From Rhyacophila brunnea (lineage: Eukaryota; Arthropoda; Insecta; Trichoptera; Rhyacophilidae), in the NCBI GenBank assembly GCA_022495005.1, contig JAGYXB010000825.1, forward strand, positions 6,386,001 through 6,450,000: a DNA stretch of 64,000 bases, in the 5' to 3' direction. The notes under the pieces are model-generated. The model had not been told where the DNA came from. It was given only the letters and a program-made list of their open reading frames with translations, and ran no database searches. Of this stretch, positions 27,801 to 42,800 are shown piece after piece (position 1 is the first letter of the stretch; each line of letters begins with the position of its first letter). Position numbers and translations under genes: made by a program.

Positions 27801-30800
27801 AAAGTATACCACCGGATCAATTATTGTTATGCGATTGAGATTATGGAGGCACTGAATGAATTGTTCCGTTCGAATGTCGACTTTGAGTTTCCTTTCGAGA
27901 AAAGTCGAGAGTGGAACGAAACAAGTGGCAGCTTCCTCCGATTGTCTGTGTGTGTGTGTTCTGTGTTTTGTTTGATTGTGTTGTGCATCATTATTGCGAT
28001 CGCGGTTGCATCATAGAGGCCGTCAGCTGCAACTACAGATTTGCATACAATTATTATTAAACGCTAATGACGACCCAGTCAGTGGTTGTGGAGCATTCCT
28101 AGTTATTGCATATGTTCACGATAGTATACTGACTGCTGACATTTCAGTATGTGCCTCTATATTCACGGTTCTTTGAATTCTTTTCCCGCAAGCCGAAACG
28201 CTGACTAAACCAAACTATCTGAAACAATCAGGTATCGCTCCATGCTCAGTAACTTGAACTAATTTCAACTGAATCACAATATACGGCAAAAGTAACAAAT
28301 AATTAGAAAACACAGTGTCGAATAAATGCATAAACAATTACTAGATAAAAAGAACTTTTTATATACCACGTTTTGAAATTTTCTGTTGAATCATATAAAC
28401 TTGACAATTCTATGTATTAATAATTTAGGACAAATAAGGCAATTGTCAACAAATCATTTTTTTACTATTTTGCAACAAACAAACAAATATAGAATACTGA
28501 AATGTCATTTTGATTTCCATAGTAACGCATGTATATATTAATAATTTAGTTGCTAAGACCACCCCCTTAGCAACTAATAATAGTGGATTGGATTACGGAT
28601 TTCTTCCGAAATACGGATAATAACGCACTTCGTATTAAGAATTTTGAAGGCAGTTCGATTTTCGAATCGAACTATTGTACTAACATGTTGTTGTATTGGT
28701 AACAAGTTTGATATTTTCTTTAACTACTGACAGCCCAAAAACAAAATGGTGGCTCTCCGGTTGTATCCGAATATATTATATGAAATAAATCATCAGGTAA
28801 AATACAAACATCAATATCAGTGGTTTATCATTCCACGTTTTGTTAGAGCCATACATAAATGGACATGGCTAAAAAAAGTAGATATTATAAAATGTTATAC
28901 ACATAATTACGCAAGAAATATTTAAAAATACCTATAAGAAAGATAGGTATACGACATTTTTAACCTTCCCTTTACGATGCTAATAAATTCCGTTCATTCC
29001 GGTGATGTCACCTTGGGTTACCATCAGTCTTGGCATCTTTTATCACAACATTATATGAAATTTTAGTATTCCAGCAAAAATTAGATATAGTACGCATTGG
29101 TGTCTGATGTAAATGTACAAAAATAAATTTAGCGTTTATTAAGTTTGTTAAACGAGTATTTATATACATTCTTACAGCCTACAAGAAGGCCAGTCGCAAT
29201 AAATGCTTGATCGTACCCAATAGCGGCTGGTCCATTAGGTCAATTGGTCAATGACCCTCCAAAAATAAACATCTTACAATCTATGTAGGTTATAATCTAA
29301 GATGTAGGTACAATGTATTATAATAATTATCGGCTAACACGTCAAGGCGAGACGCACACGGACGAACGAACTGTGTGTATAAAATTCAAACAAAAGGAAT
29401 CCGCTCGGTCGCTATAATTTGGGCATTTGGAAATATGCCGGAATAAAATATTTCTACCTATTTCTCTTTCTCTCTCATTTTCCATATGTGAAATGGAGAA
29501 AACACACATTTCGCCAGTCTTTTTTTAAATTTGTTTTTACGCTGCATAGGCAAGATTTTCGTCATTGTCCCAGAAAGAGATAACAATACATTTTTCAGTG
29601 TGTTAAAGGAAACAGGTATAAAACGTTGTTCTGTTATTAATTATTATTGCCTCGCGATTTCATCGAGCATGTATTATATTACCTACTAAGCATGAGCATG
29701 TATTATATTACCTACCAAGCATGGTTTCAACCGTATTATTTTTTATATTTTTATTATTTCAAACTTCCTATTGTTGTCTGAAAGTTTCATATTATGCAAT
29801 GTCATTGTTTGTTTTGTAATATTATAGTACTCAACCAAAAATAGCTTTTTAGTTTAGTTTAAATACAACCTTTGGCTAAAACGCATCGACTGCATTCATT
29901 GTATTAAACAGTTAAACCATTGTATAAAAGTTACCCTTTAAAATATAATCTGCTATATTAATCGTAAAAGTTACCTTCTAATAAAATCAGTGGAAATATA
30001 AAAAGTGTTTATATATACATGATCCCGCCATTTCATAACAGTACACAACACTTTTTCTGATAGTGATAGTTTAATGAAAAAGCTACGGAGTTTTTATTAA
30101 ATATTTTTGATTGTTTGATGTGAAAATAGACATTTTTTTTAAGGTTAAGTAGGTATCTATCTTTTTAATCTAACTATCTAACAATTTATATCACTTCTTT
30201 TATAATGTATAAAAAGCCAATTTGCTATACGTCTTTTAAGCGTACAACGAAAAGGCAAATTAAAATAATATAAAACTGACCTACCAAATCATCGAGCATA
30301 GAGCCGCCAATGATCGTACCATTCGTACCGCTTACATCCATATATATCTTTATCGTATATGGGTACTTTTAGATCTATCTATTTTGTTTTTAATGGATTG
30401 CGATGCTCTATTTGCAATGTGCATTTATAATTTATTACATGTATCCACATATATCTACAAATTGCGTGTATTTACTGGATAACGCTATCGATTTTGAAAA
30501 TAACATTTTGATTAGATGTAATATTGATGATTCTAGGAATAGCTAAAATATGAAGATAAAGGAGTGCATATTAACTGAAATATCTGTGATTTAACTGGCT
30601 TTGCAACCTAATGTAACATCCTAGTAACGGAAGTGTTATGACTCGTCAACATTTTACGAAAATGAAAACTGCCTTTTTATTACACACTGAATACAATATT
30701 GATTTTTCGCAACTTTATAAATAAAAAGCTTTGTAATGTTGTAATGCAGAAGTATTTTTAGATAAATTATATATAATCCTCGTAATATATACGATTCGGG

Positions 30801-33800
30801 CAATATCCTAAAATTTTTTTGAGAAAAAGAATAAATAAAAATTTAATTCACTATCTGAACAAGTTTGAAATTTTAGCCATTTTACACCTAACCTAGCTTC
30901 TTTTTATAGAAGGAAAATTATTGCGTACTGCCACAAAATTCTATTCTGAAGACCACCGGCCGCCACTGACTAGCACTACCATTGGAACTTACAATTTAGT
31001 GCGACGACGGGCTAGATAATATATTACTGAAATGTCTTCGTGGAGTGCCTTGCTTTAAAAAGAGTTTTTTTAGAACCGCAATAGGTGGCATATTTTATAA
31101 CTAGCATCGCACGACTTTTATTTAACGGCAATACCTTCTGGTCAGAATTATTTCAAGACTTATCGTTAATAATTCTGCTGAATGCTCACTATCCCTTGGC
31201 TATTGACCACTGCCTCTTCTCCATTTCATATTTCTCCAGTAATTTATTGCCAACTACTCGAATCTTGCCAGCGGACCGGCCGACAATATCGTGCCGCAGA
31301 CAGCTAAGTACGTATCATTATTCATTCTCAATAAACATAACATCTCTCACATTGTAATGTTATGCACACTTCATGCTACGCTGCTGGGGGAAGTAGAGGG
31401 CCGGACGCGAAGAGTTTAGAATCCAAAAAGGATATGGAACCCCGTATAAGGAAGTTTGTTATTTATGGTATTGCATTTTAAGCTGTATATTTATGTGCCT
31501 GAAATTACTAATTTAAACTACCTACATAACCACAGTTTTAACATTACAAACAATAACAAGACAACTTCACACTTCTACTATGATATTCCACTATAATTTA
31601 AAATGCATCCAATAAGTTAATAATTATGTGTGTTTAAATTGCATCTATTGCCGAAATAAGTCTTGAATATTTAAATGCATCGGATTGGGTAATGCATAAT
31701 TAAATTTGATATTTAATGCAACTCATATTATATTGCCGTATCAAAGCAGACATTTGAATGTATAGCTAATCTATATAGCTGTGGAACGATAGGTACTTCC
31801 TCGTCAATTTTATGTAGGAACTCAAATGCAATACATTGGCCATTGATTTTAATTAAATATATAAATCTAATTCAATACTGAATAAAAAAACATTATGCAT
31901 TAGTACAAAAACACTGTTAGCATCAGACGTCTTCAGACAATTTAGTTAGTAATTTAAACTATCGTGACAATAACGGTTTACACGTAAAAGTGCTGACTAT
32001 CTCTCCAATCCATTCTTTAAGAGTGAGCGAGACGCAATGTTGTCATTTTATGGTACTATTTCGTACTATTTGACAGGTAGAGAAAATCAGTCAACCTGAA
32101 AATTCGTTCGTAATTCGTTTTTTTGCCGGCAGGTTCGCCACTATCGTTCTACTGCGCAGGCGCAGATCGAAAAAATCCTACTGTCGCATGAAAATTCAGA
32201 AGCTTCCAAACTTTTTAGATTCATGCATGCAATCTTGTAACTGTAGGATAATAATGTTTACCCATATATTTTCTTGTTATGGCCGCGATAATACTGTCAA
32301 CAGTAAATCCATGCACGTGTTAACGGGATATAACTCGTTTTTTTCGACCATGTCCGATCCTAATAAGATCATATTATGGTTTTTATTAACAGATTTTGTT
32401 TTTACGAGAAATGGGTGTCAGTCACTTGCTCAAGTCCAGGTCCATACCCTGACTCATACACAAATTGAAAAACAATATGTGTACTTGCCAGACCCAGGAT
32501 TAGGACCCACGACGCTATAGGCCAACGTTTAAGCCGCGCGGCCAACGTGGGTGGTATAACTTTAATTGATAAAAAAGCAGATTGTCTTTTGATTGCTGGA
32601 ATTTGAAGTACCTCAGATTAAACGTAAATATTAAAAATAATTCTCATGAATCATATACAGATTGTTAGCTTAGAAGCCAAAGCACTCACCCGGAAAGTGG
32701 AAGACGTGAGTTCGAGTCCCATTCGGTCCATTTTTTCTATAATAAAGAATCTAACATTCTTAAAACTTTGTCTACCTATATTCAGTATTGGAATTTTTTA
32801 AGATGAATACTCATGCGATGAACACTGAACAATATATTTCAAGCCAGAACGCAAGCCGCCATTTTGGTTTTGGGGCTGCCAATAGAGGAAGAAAATTATA
32901 AACTAGTTACCAATATACCACACGTACAATCTTTCGCTTCGAAAATAGAACTGCCTTAAAAATTCTTAATACAAAATTTGTAAGACGGCTACGAGATATT
33001 TCCACTTTGTTCAGTTCGACGATCTAGCAAGTTTTATAGAGGCGTATGTTGCGGCCTGGGTACCACTGCACGACTGCATTTGTCCAGCGGTTATCCACCC
33101 ACCGAGCGATACATCCGAACCAATTCCATTTGAATAAGCTTATGAATTCGGGCGCGCACGCAACTATTCGGGTGTAGTCTGCCCTTGGTCAACTTCTAAG
33201 TAAACATTAGTGTAGAAATAACTAAATAATTTATTCGTCTGAATCGAATTTAAGCCCTTTTCATGAATAATAAAAGTGACGAACCTTGTAATTTACTTAT
33301 GATTTTCTAGAAAGTCTAATGACTTTGTAACAAACAAGCTTGCGACTTCAACAGTTGTACAAAATTGTTCATTTTCACACATAAACAAAAAGTAAATAAG
33401 TGAATAAAATGATCATAAAACAAAAAGACAATATGCTCAGGCTATACATATAGAGTGAATCGATACTGTAACTATAGTCTAAGATACCTTCTCTAGGATT
33501 CACTAAGAAATGGGGCAACGATTTTAAAACATTACGATGTTGTTTTAAATTGATTTTCTGCCACGTATAATTATGAGTCAATAGTGAATGATGAATAATT
33601 AATTGTTCAAATTAATGCCTGCGATTTTTATTGCGGACCAGTAAAAGGTTAATTTTATATTTAGTCAACAGTGAAGAGATATTCAACGTTGGAAAGCCGA
33701 TCAAAGTAATCCTTGCAACTACTGTTTACGTACTCGATATAATAAGCAATTCAATTGCAATTCAAACGGAGATCTTGCAATAACAATAGTGACATCACTT

Positions 33801-36800
33801 TTGCATTCCATGCATCCTTATGTAATGAAATTCAATAAAACCTATTGTTTTGCATTTATATATTATTATTGTTCATAGATGCATTTGATTCAGTGATGCA
33901 ATTTGCAATAACAATAATAACACGAAGGTTAGCTCATCGATTAATGAACATGGATTATTTTATCATTTTGTCGTGATAGGTACAAGAAATTATATACATA
34001 ATATTTTATGAATTGAACTGACGTTTACGTGTTAACTTGTCTAGGTCGTGCTGTTTTATGAGAGTTGCGTCGTGAAGATTATAAAACAATAATTACGTAT
34101 GTTTAAATATTATATTATAATTATTACCGCCAACGAGTGGATCGATAGTGGATTTAATCTAGCATTGACAATCAGAAGATAAAACATCTCTTTTACAATC
34201 GACACATAAGTCCGAGCCTCAGAGTAATAATATAAAGAGAGTGGGTATTGTTCGGCAAAATGAAACCGCGTTTCTTGCTTATAACCTTAATTTTATTATT
34301 ATTAACTTAACTATGGAACGTTATACCATCATGTTGCTTCTCAGTACGGCTACCAAATTTAAACACAAGTTAACCATATTTTCTACTACATTAACTTAAA
34401 CTAATAACCATTAACTTTATATTTAACACAAAAACAATACATTTCAGCAACACGTGCTCGCAGTTGTTAAATGAATCATTCAAATCAATATTTACCGGCG
34501 ACGCGTACAAAAAATATTTAATTCAGCCGTAGAATTTTATCTTACTCTAACTTGCGGAGATATAAGCGTGTCGAAAGTTTTCTCACTCGCACTTATGGTT
34601 CGTTTTTATTCAGGCCTTGATCCGGGCACATGGTGGAGGGCGATCATCCGCTATATTATAGCCGCATCGGTCGACGACGCCGGAATCTGGACGCTAAAGG
34701 GGTCATCCATATACGACGGAACGTCATAATGGGGGAGGGGGTCCTCAAAAAAGAGTCAGGCGATAAGAGTTTCCTGGGCTGTGATGTTTTCACACGAGTC
34801 AATAGACTTATTTATAACTACACGACGATGATATTATGACTTATTGTCAAATGCAGAAAAGCTGCATACTTCGGCCTTATTATCCGCGATGAAAAATGAG
34901 ACGTATTTAATAAATTTCGTTAAAAAATAGTTTCGCAATTTGACAATAAAATATAGGTGTGGGTAAAATTTCACGAAATAATATCCATCGCAAAGTCTCA
35001 GAAAGTTTGTATATGAACAACGCAACACTTTACTCACGTCTTTACTGAGAATCAATACCCATATCGATTTCGTTCAATTAATTATTACTGATTCTAGTTG
35101 CGAACAAAACCAGGTCGAAATGGCAGCTGAGAAAATACAAAATAAATGACAAGATGTCCCACACAATTATTATTAATGAAACATTCTTTTCGGGATTATT
35201 ATATCTTCACGTGTGTGGGAAGGTAAATGCCAATGTCAAAATATCGATCATATATTTATAAGGGAAGATGATAAAATTTTGGCTGAACTAGCAAACTCAT
35301 AAAACATTTTGTTCAATAATAAATGACGGCCTTATCAAACTTGATAACTATTAGAAAAGGAGTCTTCAAAAATTGCGACCATTGCGACAGATGCTAAAAA
35401 TAACATAATATTAGAGAATATCATCTAATTTAGAAAAAGGGGATAGTGGTAATTCAATTATAGTACCCACAGTGTAACTTGTCACATCGCAAAAACTAAT
35501 ATCTCTTTCCCTGTAAAAAAAATAGGACATTATATTTTTTGAAACATTGAATTAAGGTCTGACACAAAAGGCATCGCAGGACCTAGCACAGTGGAGGCGG
35601 AGTATCGAGGAGAGGGCTCTATTTGGGCTGTAGGGTTTGTTGCTATATTTAATGAACGAATCGAGCCGTGTATTTGGTAAAGTTATTTACTTGCAGTTCT
35701 ATCCTGGAATCACTAGACGGCGACATTGCCAACCTAAAACCAAATATTGGGTGCGGGGGTTTTTTTTATTCATTTGTTTATAAATGGTCCATGGAACTTG
35801 GCATATTTTTTTTGTAACTGTATAATATTAAACAGTAAGGTATAAACCAAAGCACACTGCGAGAGGCCGCGCGAAGTGAGTGCCATCTAGGCTTCTTGCA
35901 GTGTGCTACGCCACTAATAAAACGTGTAAATAAAATCCGAAGAAGATCATGTGGACCTCTCGGGACAGTTAAAAATTTGATTTTTCATTACATCAGCATA
36001 ATATGTTCGATCCCATGAGAATCATATGGGCCTCCATAGGGTGGAGATGGAAATTAACAGATTTTGTTTTTACGAGAAATGGATGTCGACCAATTATGTT
36101 CATAATATGGGACCAAACACATAGTGAAAACAAATTGTGAAGTAATCATAAATTAGTTGTAATGGTTACAATAAGTGCAATGTTTTAACAGAACCTCTCT
36201 TGGCTATGCTAAATTTTAGAGCGAGATAGACAGTTTTGACTGTTTAGACGGCTAACTTATTGTAATTGTCTTATTGTAACTGTCATCTATTGTAACAGTC
36301 TTGTGTATAGAACAGATAAGCAGAAGCAGATAGAAAAAGGTTAAAACTGAGAGGAGTGGAAGGCGCCAAAGAAGCCTTTCGTACTGCAGTGGATCATCCC
36401 CGGCTGATGACTGTGTTGACATGCAGTTAATTGTTAATATGACAAACATATTTTTTGTTGATGAATATGTTTCTACGCGAGACGCGATTGCCGACGCCTG
36501 GGTGAGTAAGGACACCTGTCGCCTGACAAATGACCCACATCGCGCACCCCGCCTCCCATTCACATACCGCCGAGAAATTACTCGACGGCGGACGATGATA
36601 TCGAGTCCAAAAGCGAGTGCATCAAAGTGGCACAACGTGTTCCGTTCTGACCCAAAAAGATTACCGCATCGAGCGCACGGTATTTTTTCTTATCGGGAGA
36701 GTCAAAGTTTCAGAAGTCCCGAACAGAGTTCACTAAATAATGAATTGATAATTAATAGCTATTCGTGTTTAGTTTAACTTTTCATTCGTAGATTTGTAAG

Positions 36801-39800
36801 AAATGATTATACTTGTGACCCAACATAATGCTGCATCGGTGAAGGATGTGAATCAGTATATTATTATTTTATAAATCTAGTTATCCAGTGGTAACAGGGG
36901 TTACAGACCCACAAACTTATCTGTAGAATGGCCAAAAATGGAAGTACGAACTACCATAGGACGCTATTTTGAAAATTTCATTCGAATGTCAGATTTTGTC
37001 TAGTTACGAGTCTTGATTGGGTAGTTTTCGACAGTGGCTCCCCCATCCCATCATCCCATTCTTCAGATAAGTTTGTAGGTATGTACATGTAAATTGTAGG
37101 TACGTACAGCATTTCACCGCAGCACAGTTCGCCGTGAGCTTTCTTATCGGAAAGAGATGACCGTATACTATACGGTCTCCAATTTTATTAGATCCAATCA
37201 TAGCAGATTTTGGGAAAATTCATGAATTCAAGACTGAAAACCTAACGTAACCTAACATAACAAATAATCCAGTATATCGGCTATTTTCAAAATTTGTGTG
37301 CTGCTGGATTCCTGTAAACCGAGAAGAACCGTGTTTTATTTAGACATGAATTTTATGTCAGTAATTACTATACGACTCAAAGAGGTTGGACGGTCTTTAA
37401 TATACGGCCATATATTTACGACACAACATACTGCATACATACAAGTTTCCGGACACGGTAACAGAGAGGTAGAAAACATAAGGAACATAGACTATAGGCC
37501 ACTGGATCGACAGAACAGTTAAGTATTCCGTAAGTACGTGGCAACGCAACACACAAAACGGAGGAAAGTGGAATTTGTTTGCAGAGTCTTCATCGAGCAG
37601 ATGATTGATTCAGGCTGATAATAATACTGTGCCCATTGTAGCGATATTCATCCCGCTTGATGTGGTTCACTGATTAATAGTTTGGAGATGGAAAGAAGGA
37701 AATGATGAACTGTTTCAGCAAATTCTGAAGGTTGCAGACGGATTCGAAGCAGTTATGATTATATCGTCATCGATCAACTAAACGCCAGATCAACGATATT
37801 ATAATGCATTGAGTTTTTCACCTATATTTATGGTAATAAACAAAAAATGGTATGTTGAATTAATATAATAATATGTAGGTTCTATCGTAATTACGAGGGA
37901 CATCCGGTCAAAAAGTGTTGTATCTAGCTTTAATAAAATTGGAGATGGCCCAAAAGTCAATTGCTTGCTTCTTTAGTGCTGTTGTCTTGACAATGTGATT
38001 TTGTTTGAATATCACTATACTATTGCCGACCCCTGCCGCCATAATATGAATCAATGAATTAAAAAATTTAGCTTTTACTAAACTCGTTGCCACTACTAAG
38101 TTTACTAAGTACTTACTAATAGTATTAACTTATACAGATACAAAGGTTGACTATTAATAATGCATATAATTTAATCCTAAAATAAAATTTGAATTAATCT
38201 TTATGTTTTTAAAGACTTAATTATTTTGGCAAGTGATATTTGTATAATATATGTTGATGATGCATTGACATCTCGTCATGAACTTAACATCTCGGATTGC
38301 CTTCTGGACCCTCCAATCATACATAGTAAAGAGTACTACAGCTTTTCGACTGTCTTCTTATTAACAATATTGAGATAAAAATGAAACAAAAGTTAATGAT
38401 TGTAGGGATAACTAAATAATACGAACGTCTCCTGGGACAGTAATCCTGAAATGGATGGATCAGATCAATTGAACGGGTAATGGAATTGATTTGAGTCGTA
38501 CCTGGTCGGGACTTAGCGATGTGTCTCCGGCGGCGTTCCTCTCCTGGTTGGCTGCAGACCGCTGCTGCTTGCAGGCTGTGTGGTACTCCGCCCGCGCCCT
38601 CTCCACTCGTCCGAGGAGTTTGCACCACGGCTTTTGCGCTTTCTTGAACGCGTCCTCCATTTCTTTGCGCTCTTTTATTTGGATCATTGACTGCAAAAAA
38701 AAAAATACACTATGAGAACTTAATAACAGCTACAAGACATAAATCATCAAACCATCAATGTTAAAAAAACAGCGAAAATCGCAGAATTTTAGGTACCTTA
38801 TTTGCACTTCGAAAGTCTACTACACAACTCTTGTTCTGCTTCGGTTAGGTACGATTGGTGTTGATTAGTGTATCATAAAGTGGCGATATCACCCAGGGTG
38901 GGTTACATGTAAATTGTACGTAAAACATCTCACCGTGGCACAGTCCGCCGTGAGCGTTCTTATCGGAAAGAGATGACCGTGAACATTAATTCAATTTTCA
39001 TTGATAATTTTAGCAAAATTCATGAATTCAAGAATGAAAACCTAACCTAACCAATAATCCAGTATATCGGCTATTTTCACAATTTGTTTACTGCTGGCTT
39101 CTTGTAAAGTGGAAACCGACAAGAACCGTCTTTAATATACGGTCATATATTTATTTCACGGCGAACTGCATAATTACACGTTTCCGAACACGCCCAGGGT
39201 GCTGGAGCAATCCAGAGAAGCGGCAGTAGCTTTGGAAGCTATGGTGGGGAGGGACTTGAATATAAATAAGAGGGCAGTGGAAGCAAAAATAAACACGAGA
39301 TAATTTCGAAAAAAAATTTGTAGGTACATGTTTCATCTGTTGTGTACGAAGTGATTATTATATTTTCCATTGAAAGTAGGTACCTACACGATTGCAGATA
39401 ATTAAACGCAGAACTTAAAAATGGCACTGATAAAAATAGAGCCAAACATTAATAAATTGGTAACAGCATAAGTTCGTGCTCCTCATTAGGATTATTTTTT
39501 GCGTGTTTAATGCGAATGTAACAAAGGTTAATTCTAATAAATAATATTATAATTTAAATAGCAGGCCTATTTACAACATCTTTCTTTACTATGTTCCTTA
39601 TGTAGAATTAATAAATACCTAATACCTATAATTTACCGCTTGAAAAAGGTAGATGGGGGCGTTGAATATGTTTCTTTCTGAAAAGGGCGCAGAAAGCAAA
39701 ATAAGTTTGGGGATCTCTGGTGAACATTAAACATACTGTAGAGGTAAAAATACTAGTGTATTTATACTAATATCGGGCACCTGCTATCATAAGAGGCGTA

Positions 39801-42800
39801 CTTGGTATAAAGTTGAGGATGATACTGCCCACTGAATAAAATTATTTTAATTCATTAAACAGACTGATATGGTCTCATTATAAAGAGTGAATTAATTCTA
39901 GCTTCTGCTTTTGATTATTATTACTTGAAATTATTGCCATTTTACAAGTGGCCTATCAATCGAAATGAGAGAAAAGTGTAGGACTGGGCTTCTAGAATCT
40001 AGACCTCAGAAATGAAAAATGGTAACCATATAATATTAGAGCCCTATGCAGAATCCAAGATTTCGATCTTAAGGATAAGTTGGCGAAAATAATGACTTAA
40101 CTATAGACTATACTGAGTATAGAGTTAAGGAATCCTTAACCATAGACTACTTTTGTAATGAACACGCCCCCTTCTGTATTACCATTTACCACTGACAGCT
40201 GCTGTCAAAATAAATTCGCGTGTCTATAAAACAGTCCATACACTCAAATTCATTTAACAATGTATCTCAATATGGATATTGATAGTGTTAATTCGTTTGG
40301 CATGTACTTGCAGAATATTATTTTACTTTTTAACGCCAGCCCGCAGAAATACAAGATGCCAGATGATAGAATGACACTTGACGCTAGTGTCACCATGTTA
40401 AAAAAATATCTTGCGGTGCCTGTGGAATCACGTATAATGACTTATAACGGAAACATAAGAGTATTATAATTAAATATTAATATGTATTTATAGTTATAGT
40501 TATTGCATTTATAAAGTACAGTTGTCATATTTTTGTCATCGTTTAACAATTATAAAATAATTTATTTAAACTATAGGAAAGAGAATTTTTAAATATGGTA
40601 TTATTTTCAATAGAAAAAACGAACGAAGCTTTAAGACGAGGTGAACCATAGACAACATGATCTTAACTAAGGACAATGTTTCTCCATAGTGTTTTCTGCT
40701 AAGGAAATTTTAGTTATGACACATGTTTCTGCATTCCGCTCTTATTATGTACTAATTAATCGACATCTACAACATCCTGATATGAGGTAGGGAGCTGTCA
40801 GTGAAAAATATTTTTTAAGTAAGTAGGTACCTAATTAAATACTGCAGCGATATATTTTGTAATTGCAATTAAATCGTCTATTGAGGAATTAAAAAATATA
40901 GTGACTTTATAATGACATAATAATAATAATGAAAATATAAAATTGTATAGAGAGAAATAACATCAATTATTCACTTTAACTTTACCATAGAATTTGATTA
41001 TTTCCCTTTATTTTGAGTTAAAAAACAACACGTTTTCATTACTACTTATATTGAATTAAGGATCTACTATTGATTCCATACAGTAAATAAGATGTAATAG
41101 GTACCTATGTAGTACCGATATATCTAGATAATATAGTTTTTTTTTATAAAGTAACTTTGAAACCATTTTACGAATGTAGTATTATTGAGTGTGGGTTCGA
41201 TCCAGCGTCTGATAAAATTTCTTTTGTTCAATGTGTGTTTAATTCAGAGCGTTTGAGCGAAAACCAAAAAAAAATCCGCTTAGGAATGAAAATTGTATTT
41301 GACTCTTTTACATCGTGCCATAGTGACATGAACGCTAAATCCTAGTCATAATATGCATATAAACAAATAATACAATCGTTTGTAAACTTTTGCCGCGTCC
41401 ACAACTGGAAATATTGCATGAAATTAAATGCAGTATGGACAGCCCACATCGTACACATTTGCGCACTGTAACCAAAACCATATTCCACGAGACCTCGGGT
41501 CGCTACTTCCGATGAAACAGTAAAAAATCCTCCAAACAGCATCATCACATGTTTGTGAATATATTTGTAGGTACATGTTCCATCCCCGACTTAATGCAAA
41601 AAAAAATGTGAATGTTTATTATTTTTTTATGGTGAGATGTATGTCTGTCCGTCTAAACTAATAATATAATTAGGTAGATACCAAGTTGACATAACTAATA
41701 TACATAGTATATATCGTCTCTGTTCTGGCAGAACACACTAACTGGAGAATACTAGTTTTGAGTAATTTGACTTTGAAGTTGTTAAAATGTTTGAAATGGT
41801 CTATCATGAGTTTATTAAGTAATCGTAAAAAGGATGACTTTAAAATAAAGACTGTTTATTTATTAAAAAGGTTTCCACACGGTAAAGTTTGAAATAAGGA
41901 ACATTTTGGTATAACTAACTCAATATGTCATTTATTCGAATTAGTGTCTTCTGCCAGAATAGTGACGATATTATATTTTTTTTTAATAAGAGGAAAACAG
42001 TAGATAATATTATGCGATGCGAAATTATTAATTATTTTTATTAATGTAATTGTGCATACAAAATTTGGAAAAAAATATTAAAAAAAAATGATTTTTTCTA
42101 ATGTGTATGTTTCCGAGGTCTTTCCAATTTATGTATGTGCCATGTAGTGAACTGAACAAGAAGAGTTAGCAGGACAACGGTACCTGCCTGCATATTGGAT
42201 AGGTACATAATATACAATTATATTATATAGAATAGTAGCGGTCGCGGTCATCCAATTATAACGAGCGGCGGGCGGTAACGGGCAGCTGAGGAGGCGCGTT
42301 CCTGTACAAATTGGGCAATCAAATCGGCTCGGAGGTCGGACAGTTGGCTCTCACTGCCAAACGATGATTTGTGGACGAGACGACCGATAAAAATGACGAA
42401 TGACGATACAACCGAGAGGGCCACGCAGGGCCGAATTTGTGTTTCGTCACGTTGGACGTTGGGTTTTTTTTAAACTACTGAATCTCTCGACGCGAAGTCC
42501 CTAGGCAAAGTGCCGCCCTTAGATAGACATACTATAATGCAGTGACGAAGGGTGGAAGTAGGCTGTTAAGATCCGCCATAAATAGTGCACACTAAATTTG
42601 GTCAGTCATACGTATTTTTTTTCATTGACATAATAATACAATTTACAGATGGTGTTGGTTAGTTTTTAAAATTCAATTAAACCCTGCGAAAACCAAGCAA
42701 GTATAATAATAATGGTTAAAAAAAATACTCGTCTATCTATAAAATATCTAAAATTATGTAATTAAATCATTATATAACTTTGGATATTTTATGGATAGAA

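Larger units (their letters stand above)
27330..32330. other. Large intron interior: mostly unassigned AT-rich sequence
   Basis: Holds a 93-codon plus frame at 27735-28016 containing [20 protein letters not shown] but with no family match, a family I right-end fragment near 27493-27560 (GCCTCCTGTAAAATTTGAT), a hairpin around GTTGCTAAG/CTTAGCAAC near 28550-28575, a direct duplication at 29665-29722, and little else. Confidence 0.4.
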
